The notes beneath the pieces were generated by a model. The model was not told where the DNA came from, searched no databases, and saw nothing but the letters and a program-made list of their open reading frames with translations. Below, piece after piece: positions 7,280 through 15,646 of a stretch of 64,000 bases of DNA. Source of the stretch: Niallia circulans NBRC 13626 (lineage in GTDB: Bacteria; Bacillota; Bacilli; Bacillales; Cytobacillaceae); contig NZ_BCVE01000013.1 of assembly GCF_001591585.1 (NCBI RefSeq), forward strand, positions 1 through 64,000. Direction: 5' to 3'. The number at the start of each line of letters is the position of its first letter. The stretch's first letter is position 1. A program made the translations under genes and the position numbers.

Positions 7280-7672
7280 ATGGCAAGTAAAAAAAGTGCT
7301 AAAGAAAATCAAATCATCTACATTTTCTCCGGGTTAATAGGAGTCTCAATGGGGGGCTATCTGAACTATCAGGATATTATAGCAGGCGAATTTCCTAATG
7401 CAATAATGATTCTAGCACTCGGTATCAATCAATTGCTTCTAGCTTATTTATCACCACATATCTTCCCTAAAGATGAGCGAGCAAAAGAAATAGTGGGGAA
7501 GGCAATGACAATAAACTACTTTGTACTTTTTTTATCGTTATTAGTTTTATTTCTAGCAACAGGCTCTTTAGGATTCTTGACATTAGATGCAACGCAGGTG
7601 CTGATTATCCTTTTTTGTATCATGGTAATCACTATTCCTAGTACTATGGTCATTTATTCAAAAATAATATAG
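7280..7672 (+). CDS. Four-helix membrane protein of an XRE/membrane pair
   Basis: A 130-residue hydrophobic protein with four likely transmembrane segments, roughly at residues 12-28, 39-57, 76-97 and 103-127, and a charged loop HIFPKDERAKEIVGKA between the second and third. It carries no catalytic motif. It is co-transcribed with the XRE regulator at 7080 (2-bp gap). Such pairs are widespread in Firmicutes and their function is mostly unknown; I do not assign one. There is no clear terminator after it. Confidence 0.7.
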   Translation: MASKKSAKENQIIYIFSGLIGVSMGGYLNYQDIIAGEFPNAIMILALGINQLLLAYLSPHIFPKDERAKEIVGKAMTINYFVLFLSLLVLFLATGSLGFLTLDATQVLIILFCIMVITIPSTMVIYSKII

Positions 7673-7746
7673 GTAATTGGTTTGGATTATATGTTAGTCT
7701 GCATTCTAATATAGTTTTGTCCTTTTTTATCCTAAAATACTACCCT

Positions 7747-8295
7747 TTAGCAATATAATTTCAGCAAATCCGAGTGGGAAATATTAGGATTGTTAATTTC
7801 AATAAAATACTCTAATTGCCACTTTTGCGTCTTAATAGCTTGTTTATTAGTGGGTTTATCCCATAGAGGGTAAACTCTTATGGCCATTTTTCCTTTAGTA
7901 GTAGCCGTTTTAAGAATATTATGTTTCAGGAGTACTTCCTTTGGAAAAACAAATTGTCCTAATCTATTTCTACTAGAAAATGTATTGATTACCAATAAAT
8001 CGGTTGCTTTGTCACATGAAAAGGCTTGGTTTTTATTAGCATCATCTTTTTCCCAGAAGGCAACAAACTGACCTATCTTATTGGGGGTAGTCTTTGCCAC
8101 TCTAAATCTAACCGATTTTGCATTCAGCTGAAATCTTCCTGCCCCATACTCAGAATTTTGAGCTTCTTCTTGGATAGATTTTATAATAAAATGATTTGGT
8201 TCATAAAAATTTTCTTTTACAAAGGATAATGCTTTATAAAATTCATTCACAATGTGTTTCCCCCATATATTTATTGTTACAATCTTTTTTGTCAT
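7747..8295 (-). CDS. MepB-like protein
   Basis: A 182-residue soluble protein. The central motifs GAGRFQLNAKSVRFRVAKTTP and IGQFVAFWEKD, followed by LLVINTF and a FVFPKEVLLKHNILK segment, match the MepB family named after the mepRAB locus of Staphylococcus aureus, whose biochemical role is unresolved. No MepA-type MATE exporter or MepR regulator adjoins it, so the name implies no function here. The ATG at 8295 has only a weak ribosome site. A GTG at 8250, with GGGGG upstream, would give a 167-residue product closer to the usual family length and is a real alternative. Confidence 0.72.
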   Translation of the reverse strand: MTKKIVTINIWGKHIVNEFYKALSFVKENFYEPNHFIIKSIQEEAQNSEYGAGRFQLNAKSVRFRVAKTTPNKIGQFVAFWEKDDANKNQAFSCDKATDLLVINTFSSRNRLGQFVFPKEVLLKHNILKTATTKGKMAIRVYPLWDKPTNKQAIKTQKWQLEYFIEINNPNISHSDLLKLYC

Positions 8296-8652
8296 TTTTC
8301 CCTTAGCTTTATTATCCTGAATTTCCTAATATTAGAAGTTGAATTATATCATGTTGAATAACTTAATGGAACATCTATTCTCTTTTGTATATATTAACTT
8401 ACATATATTTGTAAGCTGTCCTTTTAAAAATATGAAAAGCTTTCCCTTCTATTTAAAGAAAGCTTCTGTTGCCTCAATGCTTTTTAGAAATATTTATTTA
8501 AGATCTGTTTAGAAAGAGTCTAATATCGGCATTTGAAGAGTCAGAGAAAAATAGATTTTCTCATTAATAATCGAATAAAGGAAGAGGCATTTTTTAGTTT
8601 TTTCATCTGTTTTGCAAGGCTGAGGGGGATTACATCAATTCTTCATTAAAAC
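8296..8652. other. Intergenic region without a recognisable gene
   Basis: No coding frame with a ribosome site is visible. An 8-bp inverted repeat AAGCTTTC / GAAAGCTT lies near 8438-8466 without a T run. The sequence GTAAGCTGTCC at 8411 recurs at 13040 in another 3' intergenic region. Confidence 0.5.
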
Positions 8653-8653
8653 C

Positions 8654-8715
8654 TAATAAAGCCCAATCAATTATACGAAATCACGTTAGTATCTCCGTAT
8701 AATTGTCGGGCTTTA
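8654..8715 (-). terminator. Long hairpin after the siderophore-binding protein gene
   Basis: AAGCCC...AATTATACG pairs with CGTATAATT...GGGCTT across about 60 bases and is followed on the minus strand by T-rich sequence. It lies just beyond the 3' end of the gene at 8750-9769. Confidence 0.65.
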
Positions 8716-8749
8716 GTGGGGTGACTTATCGCGTCTTTCTTCAGGGTAG

Positions 8750-9769
8750 TTATTTATTTAGCATGATCTCTTCCAGTTCATCTAGCATTTGATTGGCTGC
8801 GATAACACCGCCTGCTGTATTCCATACTGCATCGCTTACTTCATAAGCATTTCCTTTTTTGACGACATCTAGGTTCTTCCATAGGGAGTCGCTTGTCCAT
8901 TCTTTTGCCGTATCTAAGGCTTTTTGGTCATCTTGTGGAGCATAGGTAAAGTAGAAAAGGATATCTGCATCCATTTTCGGGATAGCCTCTTTTCCTACTT
9001 CAATAGCAAGATTACCAAGCTGATTATCTGCAGTGAAAAGCGATTTTTGCTGTTCCGCACGTTTGAATCCTAATTCATCCAAAATTACACCTGAAAAAGA
9101 GTCCGTATAATATATCCGGGAAGTTCCAGCCATAAATCGGACCACAGAAACTTCTTGATTTACTTTATCCCCTAATTTTGCTTTTACTTCTGCAACATGG
9201 TCTGCAAATGCGCTAAGCACTTTTTTTCCTTCTTCTTCTTTGTTCAGTGCTTTTGCATATAATTCAAAGTTATCCTTCCAATCACCTCTTAAAGTTTCGG
9301 AAAAAACAGTTGGAGCGATAGCACGTAGTTTGTCATAGATAGCTTCTTGGCGTATCTTTGTTCCAATAATTAGATCTGGTTTTAATGAAGCGATTTTTTC
9401 TAAATTTACTTCGTGTTCTACTCCAACTACTTCCACACCATCCATATCTTTTTTGATGTGATCGTACCATGGATTTCCCAGCCATGATTGTACGGCCCCA
9501 ACTGGTTTAATCCCTAAAGCCAGAAGTGCTTCTGTTCCTTCATTCGTCAATACGACAACACGCTTTGGTGTCCCTTTAATTTCCGTTTTTCCCATTGCAT
9601 GTTCAATTGTATAAGGTTTATTATCCGATGTGTTTGTATCGCTGGAGGTTTCTTTATTTCCTGATACTTCTTTTTCGTTATTTCCGCATCCTGCCAGCAC
9701 AACAAATATAATTACCAATAATGATACCAGCATTGGAGTAAATCGTTTTTGTTGAAAATATGTAAGCAT
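8750..9769 (-). CDS. Iron-siderophore ABC transporter substrate-binding lipoprotein (YfiY-like)
   Basis: A 339-residue class III binding protein. A signal peptide ends in the lipobox LAGC (Cys28). A Ser/Thr/Asp-rich linker leads into the FhuD/BtuF-type fold, beginning with PKRVVVLTNEGTEALLALGIKPVGA and the hallmark ASLKPDLIIG. It should capture a ferric siderophore outside the membrane and hand it to the permeases encoded divergently (9935 and 10936), with the ATPase at 12009. The layout resembles B. subtilis YfiY with YfiZ/YfhA/YusV, which take up hydroxamate/citrate-type siderophores. Ligand identity here is inference. Two Fur-type boxes lie between the divergent promoters. Confidence 0.88.
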   Translation of the reverse strand: MLTYFQQKRFTPMLVSLLVIIFVVLAGCGNNEKEVSGNKETSSDTNTSDNKPYTIEHAMGKTEIKGTPKRVVVLTNEGTEALLALGIKPVGAVQSWLGNPWYDHIKKDMDGVEVVGVEHEVNLEKIASLKPDLIIGTKIRQEAIYDKLRAIAPTVFSETLRGDWKDNFELYAKALNKEEEGKKVLSAFADHVAEVKAKLGDKVNQEVSVVRFMAGTSRIYYTDSFSGVILDELGFKRAEQQKSLFTADNQLGNLAIEVGKEAIPKMDADILFYFTYAPQDDQKALDTAKEWTSDSLWKNLDVVKKGNAYEVSDAVWNTAGGVIAANQMLDELEEIMLNK

Positions 9770-9789
9770 ATTTGCCTCCCCTTTTTATT

Positions 9790-9902
9790 TGATAATGATT
9801 TTCAATAACAATTAGATAATATTTTATAATGAAAAATATGTCAATCATTAATTGAAAATGATTCTCATAGTCATTGACAGTCCCTATGACTTCTCCTAAA
9901 CT
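9790..9902. promoter_or_regulatory. Divergent Fur-controlled promoters
   Basis: Fur-like boxes TGATAATGATTTTCA (9790-9804) and TGAAAATGATTCTCA (9853-9867). The leftward promoter has its TTGACA complement at 9839-9844, a 17-base spacer and its TATTAT complement at 9816-9821. The rightward promoter is TTGACA (9874-9879), a 17-base spacer and TAAACT (9897-9902). One box sits close to each promoter, so iron repression of both arms is likely. Confidence 0.8.
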
Positions 9903-9934
9903 AAAAATAGAAACTATTAGAGAGGGAAAACTAC

Positions 9935-10939
9935 ATGTTACTATTGAATAACAGAAGGAGAATCATTGGGCTTATTATTGGTTTACTATTATTATGTACT
10001 ATTTTCATTTTTAGTATTGTACTAGGTTACGCCGATACGAGCTTTAAGACAGCCATACAAGCTTTTCAGCAGTTCAATGGTTCGAATGAGCATATTATTA
10101 TTAAAGAAGTTCGCCTTCCTAGAGCATTAATTGGAACTATCGTTGGCAGCAGTTTAGCGATTACAGGGGCTTTATTACAGGCACTGACTAAAAATCCCTT
10201 GGCTTCTCCGGATATACTGGGCATTAATTCAGGAGCCAGTTTTTTTGTCATTATAGGACTTTTCTTTTTTTCTATTAATTCATTACAAGCATTTGCTTGG
10301 CTTGCCTTTTTAGGTGCAGCCGCCGCTGGATTAATTGTTTATTTTCTAGGATCTTTAGGTAATGAAGGACTGACACCAATAAAATTAACACTAGCCGGCG
10401 CAGCCATGGCAGCCATGTTTTCATCGTTTGCTCATGGATTTTTAGTCATGAATGAATCTGCCTTAGAAGAAGTTTTATTTTGGATGGCTGGTTCCGTCCA
10501 AGGAAGAAGCTTGGAGATTTTATTTTCTGTTCTACCTTATATGATTATCGGAACTTTGCTAGCTTTTTTAATTTCTAATAAAATGAATGTTTATAGCATG
10601 GGAGAAGATGTAGCAAGAGGACTTGGCCAGCGTACAGGTACCGTCAAATTGCTGATTGGCATCTCGGTTATCCTGCTTTCGGGCTCGGCGGTTGCAGTAG
10701 CTGGTCCCATTGGCTTTATTGGTATAGTTGTTCCTCATATAGTAAAATGGCTGGTTGGTAATGACTACCGCTGGATACTACCCTTTTGCAGCATTACAGG
10801 AGGAATCTTGTTATTGTTGGCCGATATTGGTGCTCGATTAATCCTTATGCCCCAAGAAGTACCTGTTGGAATAATGACTGCCATCATTGGCACCCCTTTC
10901 TTTATATACATAGCACGAAATGGAGGAAAGTCTTCATGA
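9935..10939 (+). CDS. Siderophore ABC transporter permease, FecCD family (YfiZ-like)
   Basis: A 334-residue integral membrane protein with about nine to ten hydrophobic segments. FecCD signatures include VRLPRALIGTIVGSSLAITGALLQALTKNPLASPDILGINSGA near residues 50-95 and the C-terminal GPIGFIGIVVPHIVKWLVG with GARLILMPQEVPVGIMTA. It would form a heterodimeric channel with the next gene product. Its stop codon overlaps the ATG of the next gene by four bases (ATGA), a sign of coupled translation. The preceding Fur-box promoter indicates expression under iron limitation. Confidence 0.9.
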   Translation: MLLLNNRRRIIGLIIGLLLLCTIFIFSIVLGYADTSFKTAIQAFQQFNGSNEHIIIKEVRLPRALIGTIVGSSLAITGALLQALTKNPLASPDILGINSGASFFVIIGLFFFSINSLQAFAWLAFLGAAAAGLIVYFLGSLGNEGLTPIKLTLAGAAMAAMFSSFAHGFLVMNESALEEVLFWMAGSVQGRSLEILFSVLPYMIIGTLLAFLISNKMNVYSMGEDVARGLGQRTGTVKLLIGISVILLSGSAVAVAGPIGFIGIVVPHIVKWLVGNDYRWILPFCSITGGILLLLADIGARLILMPQEVPVGIMTAIIGTPFFIYIARNGGKSS

Positions 10940-11991
10940 AGAAATATTTATCGTTTAGAACGGCCAATGACAAGATTTCCTTTTTAGTGGATCGTAGAGC
11001 ATTATTCCTTACATCAATATTCCTTATCATTCTGCTAGTAGCTTTTTTCATAAGTGCAGGTATTGGGGAAGATTACATTTCTCCTTGGCAGATCATAACT
11101 ATTTTATCTGGGCATGGTTCGGATTTTGACACTTTAATTGTCCGGTCGTTCCGAATGCCGCGAATTCTCTTAGCTATATTAGTGGGAATGAGTTTGGCAG
11201 TTGCTGGGGCTATAATACAAGCAGTTGTACGAAACCCTTTAGCTTCTCCTGATATTATTGGAATTACAGGTGGTGCCTCAGTAGCTATTGTCCTATTTTT
11301 GGCTTTATTTAGTGACATGAATCACTCATTAACGATAAGCATTAAGTGGATGCCTTTAGCAGCTTTTATCGGGGCATCTTTTGTAGCGTTTCTACTATAT
11401 GTACTTGCATGGAAAAAAGGTGTTTCACCTGTACGTCTCGTCCTAGTTGGAATTGGTTTATGGTCGTTAACAAAGGCATTGACCAACTTGTTCATGATCT
11501 TAGGGCCTATTTATCAGGCTAGTCAAGCAAATATTTGGCTTACTGGTTCTGTCAGTACTGCCGATTGGAAAAAGATTCAGATTGCTGCACCTATTATTCT
11601 TCTATTATTGATACTATCTTTTATTATGGTAAGGACTTTAAACATTCAAGATTTCGGAGAAGAAATAGTAATTGGCTTAGGTTCTAAAGTACAGCAGCAG
11701 CGCCTTTTTTTATTGCTGATTAGTACAGCTTTAATTGGCACAGCTGTAGCGTTTGCAGGTGGAATTGGCTTTGTTGGGCTGATGGCACCTCATATAGCTA
11801 GAAAATTAGTTGGTTCTTCTTTTGGTGCGCTATTGCCTTTATCTGCTTTAATTGGCACAATTCTAGTCCTCATAGCAGATACAATCGGTCGAACTTTATT
11901 CCTTCCGATTGAAGTTCCTGCGGGAATATTTACTGCTGCTATTGGAGCGCCCTATTTCATTTTTCTTTTATATAAGCAGCGAAAAGTATAG
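10936..11991 (+). CDS. Siderophore ABC transporter permease, FecCD family (YfhA-like)
   Basis: A 351-residue second permease subunit. It carries the same FecCD blocks: RSFRMPRILLAILVGMSLAVAGAIIQAVVRNPLASPDIIGITGGA and FAGGIGFVGLMAPHIARKLVG. The start at 10936 (TGGAGGAAAG upstream, overlapping the previous stop) is chosen over a longer upstream frame that only shadows the preceding gene. It has a 40-residue cytoplasmic N-terminus before the first helix. It is expected to pair with the 9935 product and to be energised by the 12009 ATPase. Confidence 0.9.
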   Translation: MKKYLSFRTANDKISFLVDRRALFLTSIFLIILLVAFFISAGIGEDYISPWQIITILSGHGSDFDTLIVRSFRMPRILLAILVGMSLAVAGAIIQAVVRNPLASPDIIGITGGASVAIVLFLALFSDMNHSLTISIKWMPLAAFIGASFVAFLLYVLAWKKGVSPVRLVLVGIGLWSLTKALTNLFMILGPIYQASQANIWLTGSVSTADWKKIQIAAPIILLLLILSFIMVRTLNIQDFGEEIVIGLGSKVQQQRLFLLLISTALIGTAVAFAGGIGFVGLMAPHIARKLVGSSFGALLPLSALIGTILVLIADTIGRTLFLPIEVPAGIFTAAIGAPYFIFLLYKQRKV

Positions 11992-12008
11992 GAAGGAGAA
12001 GTTAAACA

Positions 12009-12818
12009 ATGGTTCTTTTAGAGACAAATTCCTTGACCATATCTTATGGAGATACAGTCATTATAGATGATTTATATATGAAGATTCCTAAAGGAGAAAT
12101 CACTGTGTTTATTGGCAGTAATGGCTGTGGAAAATCAACACTGTTACGTTCATTAGCTCGTTTATTAAAACCACAGTCTGGATCCATTTTAATTGAAGCA
12201 CAAAAAATTTCTGAGCTGTCCACCAAAGAAATCGCCAAGCAATTAGCAATTCTTCCGCAAGGCCCTGTTGCTCCAGAAGGGTTAACGGTTTTGCAATTAG
12301 TAAAACAAGGCCGTTATCCATATCAAAAATGGTACAGACAATGGTCGGAGGAAGATGAACAAATCGTTCATAACGCTCTTGAGGCAACGGGTATGTCTGC
12401 ACTGAGCGATCGTCTGGTTGATTCGTTATCTGGAGGACAAAGACAACGTGCCTGGGTTGCAATGACCCTTGCACAAAATACCAACATTATCTTGCTGGAT
12501 GAACCGACAACCTACCTGGATATGACCCACCAAATCGAGGTTCTGGACTTATTATTCGAATTAAATGAAAAAGAAAACCGTACGATTGTAATGGTTCTTC
12601 ATGACTTAAATCTAGCCTGTCGCTATGCCAATAATCTAATTGCAATTAAGGATAGATCTGTTTATGTACAGGGAAAACCGGAAGAAGTAATTACAGCAAA
12701 GATGGTTAAAGACGTTTTTAACCTAGAATGTGAAGTGACTGAAGATCCTCTCTTTGGGACGCCATTATGTATCCCTCATGGCAAAGGTCGCAATATAAAA
12801 AAATTGCATGATTATTAA
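12009..12818 (+). CDS. Siderophore ABC transporter ATPase (YusV/FecE-like)
   Basis: A 269-residue ABC ATPase with all motifs: Walker A GSNGCGKST, Q-loop LPQGP, signature LSGGQRQRAW, Walker B NIILLDEPTTYLD and the switch histidine in VLHDLNLACRY. The C-terminal extension, ending FGTPLCIPHGKG, is typical of iron-siderophore ATPases. It starts after AGGAAGGAGA, 17 bp downstream of the permease gene, and so belongs to the same operon. In B. subtilis the comparable ATPase YusV serves several uptake systems from a separate locus; here it is linked to its permeases. Confidence 0.92.
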   Translation: MVLLETNSLTISYGDTVIIDDLYMKIPKGEITVFIGSNGCGKSTLLRSLARLLKPQSGSILIEAQKISELSTKEIAKQLAILPQGPVAPEGLTVLQLVKQGRYPYQKWYRQWSEEDEQIVHNALEATGMSALSDRLVDSLSGGQRQRAWVAMTLAQNTNIILLDEPTTYLDMTHQIEVLDLLFELNEKENRTIVMVLHDLNLACRYANNLIAIKDRSVYVQGKPEEVITAKMVKDVFNLECEVTEDPLFGTPLCIPHGKGRNIKKLHDY

Positions 12819-12872
12819 TGGCTCCATCAACCAATTGACAATTTTGCATAGTAGGGGCCCATTTTCAATTAC

Positions 12873-12930
12873 TACATTATATAAGCCCTTCATAACAGGA
12901 GGGCTAATGTATGTTTCTTTTCTTAATTAA
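12873..12930 (+). terminator. Probable terminator of the siderophore operon
   Basis: TACATTA...AGCCCT pairs with AGGGCTAATGTA with a small bulge and is followed by T-rich sequence. Confidence 0.5.
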
Positions 12931-13098
12931 GTTATTATTAATTATTAGGCTGAAGGGAACATTCTGACGAAGAAATAAATATAAGATTATTTCCTAATCT
13001 ATAAGGTAGTGATTTAAAACCAAAAATCAATTTACTTCTGTAAGCTGTCCGAATTTGTCTCTTTTATTTAAAGAATATGCTTCAAATGAAATCACTCA

Positions 13099-14079
13099 TT
13101 AACTATGTCCAACTATTAAATGTGGTATATATGGCTCTTCTAGAAATGCAGCCTCATTCGCTGTTAACTTAATGGTTAGGGCACCAACGGCATCTACCAG
13201 ATGAGATATTTTAGTTGCTCCAATGATAGGGGACGATACCGTTTCTTTTTGCAGCAACCAAGCAAGCGCAATCTGAGTACGGGGAACACCATATTTTTTT
13301 GCAAGTTCTGCAACTCGCTCTACCACTAATCGATCAGTATCCGCAGTTGCGTCGTATTTAGATTTTTGAATTTGATCTGTTTCTGAACGGTACGTTGTTT
13401 GCGACCAATCACGCGTCAATCTCCCTGATGCTAGTGGACTGTATGGTGTTACACCGATTCTTTCCTCCTTACAAAGTGGGAGCATTTCTCGTTCTTCTTC
13501 GCGGTAAATAAGGTTTAAATGATTCTGCATGGAGACAAATTTAGTCCAGCCATTCTTTTCTGCTACGTGTAGTGCCTTTTGAAATTGCCATGCAAACATA
13601 GCAGATGCCCCAATATATCTTACCTTACCAGCCTTTACAATATCATGTAATGCTTCCATTGTTTCTTCAATAGGAGTATGGTAATCCCAGCGATGAATAA
13701 TATAAAGGTCTACGTAATCTGTTTCCAACCTGTGAAGACTTTTATCAATTTCACTCATAATTGCTTTTCGTGAAAGTCCGGATCCATTTGGTCCTTCATG
13801 GATTTGCCCATATATTTTCGTTGCTATTACCACTTCATCACGATTCGCGTATTCCTTTAGAGCTCTCCCTAGATATTCTTCACTTGTCCCTTGAGAATAC
13901 ACATTTGCTGTATCGAAAAAATTAATCCCCAACTCAAGTGCTTTATTGATAATAGAACGAGACTCCTTTTCACTAAGTACCCATTGGTGGATCCATTTGT
14001 TCGCATCCCCAAAGCCCATACAACCTAAACATAATCGCGATATATCTAAGCCTGTATTACCGAGTTTTGTGTATTCCAT
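13099..14079 (-). CDS. Aldo/keto reductase
   Basis: A 326-residue NADPH-dependent AKR of the (beta/alpha)8 type. The catalytic tetrad is visible: Asp and Tyr in FFDTANVYSQGTSEEYLG, Lys in ATKIYG and His in YIIHRWD. The C-terminal cofactor motif SPIIGATKISHLVDAV is also present. It is closest in appearance to the YajO/YdhF-type reductases that act on aldehydes or sugar-derived carbonyls; the substrate is unknown. It lies 42 bp downstream of the HPr-like gene in a probable operon, divergent from an AraC regulator. The architecture recalls E. coli YqhC controlling the aldehyde reductases yqhD/dkgA, so induction by aldehydes is a reasonable guess. Confidence 0.88.
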   Translation of the reverse strand: MEYTKLGNTGLDISRLCLGCMGFGDANKWIHQWVLSEKESRSIINKALELGINFFDTANVYSQGTSEEYLGRALKEYANRDEVVIATKIYGQIHEGPNGSGLSRKAIMSEIDKSLHRLETDYVDLYIIHRWDYHTPIEETMEALHDIVKAGKVRYIGASAMFAWQFQKALHVAEKNGWTKFVSMQNHLNLIYREEEREMLPLCKEERIGVTPYSPLASGRLTRDWSQTTYRSETDQIQKSKYDATADTDRLVVERVAELAKKYGVPRTQIALAWLLQKETVSSPIIGATKISHLVDAVGALTIKLTANEAAFLEEPYIPHLIVGHS

Positions 14080-14121
14080 GTTAATCCCCCTCGCTGTTTG
14101 AAGTTATTTCTATCTTGCTAT

Positions 14122-14391
14122 TTATAAATTCATCCTACCAAATTGATCCTCAATTAATTGCAGAGCCTGAACTTCATCTATTCCCACGAACCTTATGTGG
14201 AATAGATCACCAGGTCTAATATCAAGGGACATAACATCCATGATTGACTCAAGTGTATAATCCAATTCAACTGTAATCCCTTTGTATTCAACAACTACTT
14301 TTGATAGATGTTTATTAGAAATACGTACTAATGTACTTGCTAGACGAGCCAATCCAATACTAGCGCTAAAGTGATATTGTTTTTCAATCAT
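14122..14391 (-). CDS. HPr-like protein lacking the catalytic histidine
   Basis: An 89-residue small protein of the HPr fold. The segment ESIMDVMSL (residues 48-56) matches the regulatory-serine region of HPr (KSIMGVMSL), with Ser49 in place of Ser46. The phosphoryl-accepting block GIHARPA reads IGLARLA (residues 12-18), so His15 is replaced by Leu14 and Pro18 by Leu17. It therefore cannot accept phosphate from enzyme I. Retaining the HPr-kinase serine while losing the histidine is what B. subtilis Crh does. About four extra residues precede the serine loop. It is translated from ATG after TAGGAG and is followed by the aldo/keto reductase gene. Confidence 0.72.
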   Translation of the reverse strand: MIEKQYHFSASIGLARLASTLVRISNKHLSKVVVEYKGITVELDYTLESIMDVMSLDIRPGDLFHIRFVGIDEVQALQLIEDQFGRMNL

Positions 14392-14465
14392 GACATTTAC
14401 TCCTAGCTCTTTTTGAATATATTAGGCTATGTCTATTATGCAACAGATGAAAGCGTAAACGTTAT

Positions 14466-14535
14466 CTTAATCCTTTCAAGTTTTTGCTTAATCCTATCAA
14501 AATCATTTACACAATCGACAAATATAAGATAGAAT
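14466..14535 (+). promoter_or_regulatory. AraC operator direct repeats and promoter
   Basis: CTTAATCCTTTCAA (14466-14479) and CTTAATCCTATCAA (14487-14500) are direct repeats 21 bp apart, exactly two helical turns, as AraC-family proteins prefer. They end just upstream of a TTTACA (14506-14511), 18-base spacer, TAGAAT (14530-14535) promoter reading into the AraC gene. Confidence 0.65.
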
Positions 14536-14565
14536 GTGACTATCAAAAATGCTGGAGAATCCCAT

Positions 14566-15474
14566 ATGTCTAGAAAAATCAACTTACATCTGCAAGAACT
14601 TGCCGAACTCATTGAACGTTATTCAGAAGAGGATGGGGTTCATTCAACTGCTATCCACTCACTCTTCCTAATCCGTGAATCAATTACTTCCGAACCAATT
14701 GCCAGAGTAAACGAAACATCCTTTTGCCTTATCGTTCAAGGGGAGAAGGAAGTATTATTATCAAAGGAACGCTTTAGGTATGGTTATGGCAACTACATTG
14801 TTGCATCAGCTGACTTGCCGGTTACCGGAAGAGTAGTAAAAGCCTCTTCTGACACTCCTTATTTGGCTCTTAAGCTTGAATTTACACCTCATCAAATCGT
14901 AGAAGTATTGAGTGAAGCTGATATTCAAATGGGCATGAAGAAAAATACCAAGCGTGCTATGTATGTCAGCAAGATAGAGCCATTTCTTTTGGATGCTGTT
15001 ATTAGGTTAGCTAGATTGCTAGAAAAACCGGAACATATCCCCGTACTAGCACCGTTATTTACAAAGGAAATTCTCTATTGGATTTTACATGGTCCGCACG
15101 GAGAATCTTTAGAACAAATGGCTATAGAGGGCAGCAAAGGTAAGCGAATAAGAAATGTTATTGAATATATTATCAACAATTATACTCGCTCTATTAAAAT
15201 TGAGGAACTTGCAAAAATAGCTAATATGAGTAATGCTTCTCTCCATAGGCACTTCAAAGAGGTTACAGCCATGAGCCCTAATTATTTCAAAAAACAATTG
15301 AGACTCCAGGAAGCTAGGCGCTTATTATTAGCTGATTCGTCAGATATTGCTAATATCGCATTTAGGGTAGGCTATGAAAGTCCATCGCAATTTAGTCGAG
15401 ATTATTCTCGTATGTTTGGTCTTCCACCAAGGGAGGATGCTAATCGAATGAGAGAGAAATCAGATAAAAGATAA
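14566..15474 (+). CDS. AraC family regulator with AraC_N ligand domain (YqhC-like)
   Basis: 302 residues. The N-terminal half is the AraC_N type domain (SLFLIRESITSEPIARVNETSFCLIVQGEKEVLLSKERF, split here by function rather than quoted in full). The C-terminal half holds the double HTH with IKIEELAKIANMSNASLHR, HFKEVTAMSPN and IAFRVGYESPSQFSRDY. ATG at 14566 with GGAG nine bases upstream is preferred to a GTG at 14536. It is divergent from the HPr-like/aldo-keto reductase pair and is their most likely regulator. Direct repeats between the two transcription units are candidate binding sites. Confidence 0.87.
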   Translation: MSRKINLHLQELAELIERYSEEDGVHSTAIHSLFLIRESITSEPIARVNETSFCLIVQGEKEVLLSKERFRYGYGNYIVASADLPVTGRVVKASSDTPYLALKLEFTPHQIVEVLSEADIQMGMKKNTKRAMYVSKIEPFLLDAVIRLARLLEKPEHIPVLAPLFTKEILYWILHGPHGESLEQMAIEGSKGKRIRNVIEYIINNYTRSIKIEELAKIANMSNASLHRHFKEVTAMSPNYFKKQLRLQEARRLLLADSSDIANIAFRVGYESPSQFSRDYSRMFGLPPREDANRMREKSDKR

Positions 15475-15646
15475 ATCGGGTGCTCTATGCTTTTGCTTCT
15501 TTCTATACAAAGTATCCGAGAAAACAGGACAGAAGGATAGGGGAAGAGAATTTATATTTATCATTAAGTAGAAGGGGCAATCGATAGAGTTTGCTTTTTT
15601 TAGGCTGAAAAATCGCCCCTCCACTTTATCTTGTTGGAATGTAGCT

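Noticed and set aside
10786-10935. N-terminal extension of the second siderophore permease
   Set aside because: It is an out-of-phase reading of the preceding permease gene; a good ribosome site supports ATG 10936.
8411-13050. Shared GTAAGCTGTCC in two 3' intergenic regions (8411 and 13040)
   Set aside because: Eleven bases only, with no conserved structure around them; chance cannot be excluded.
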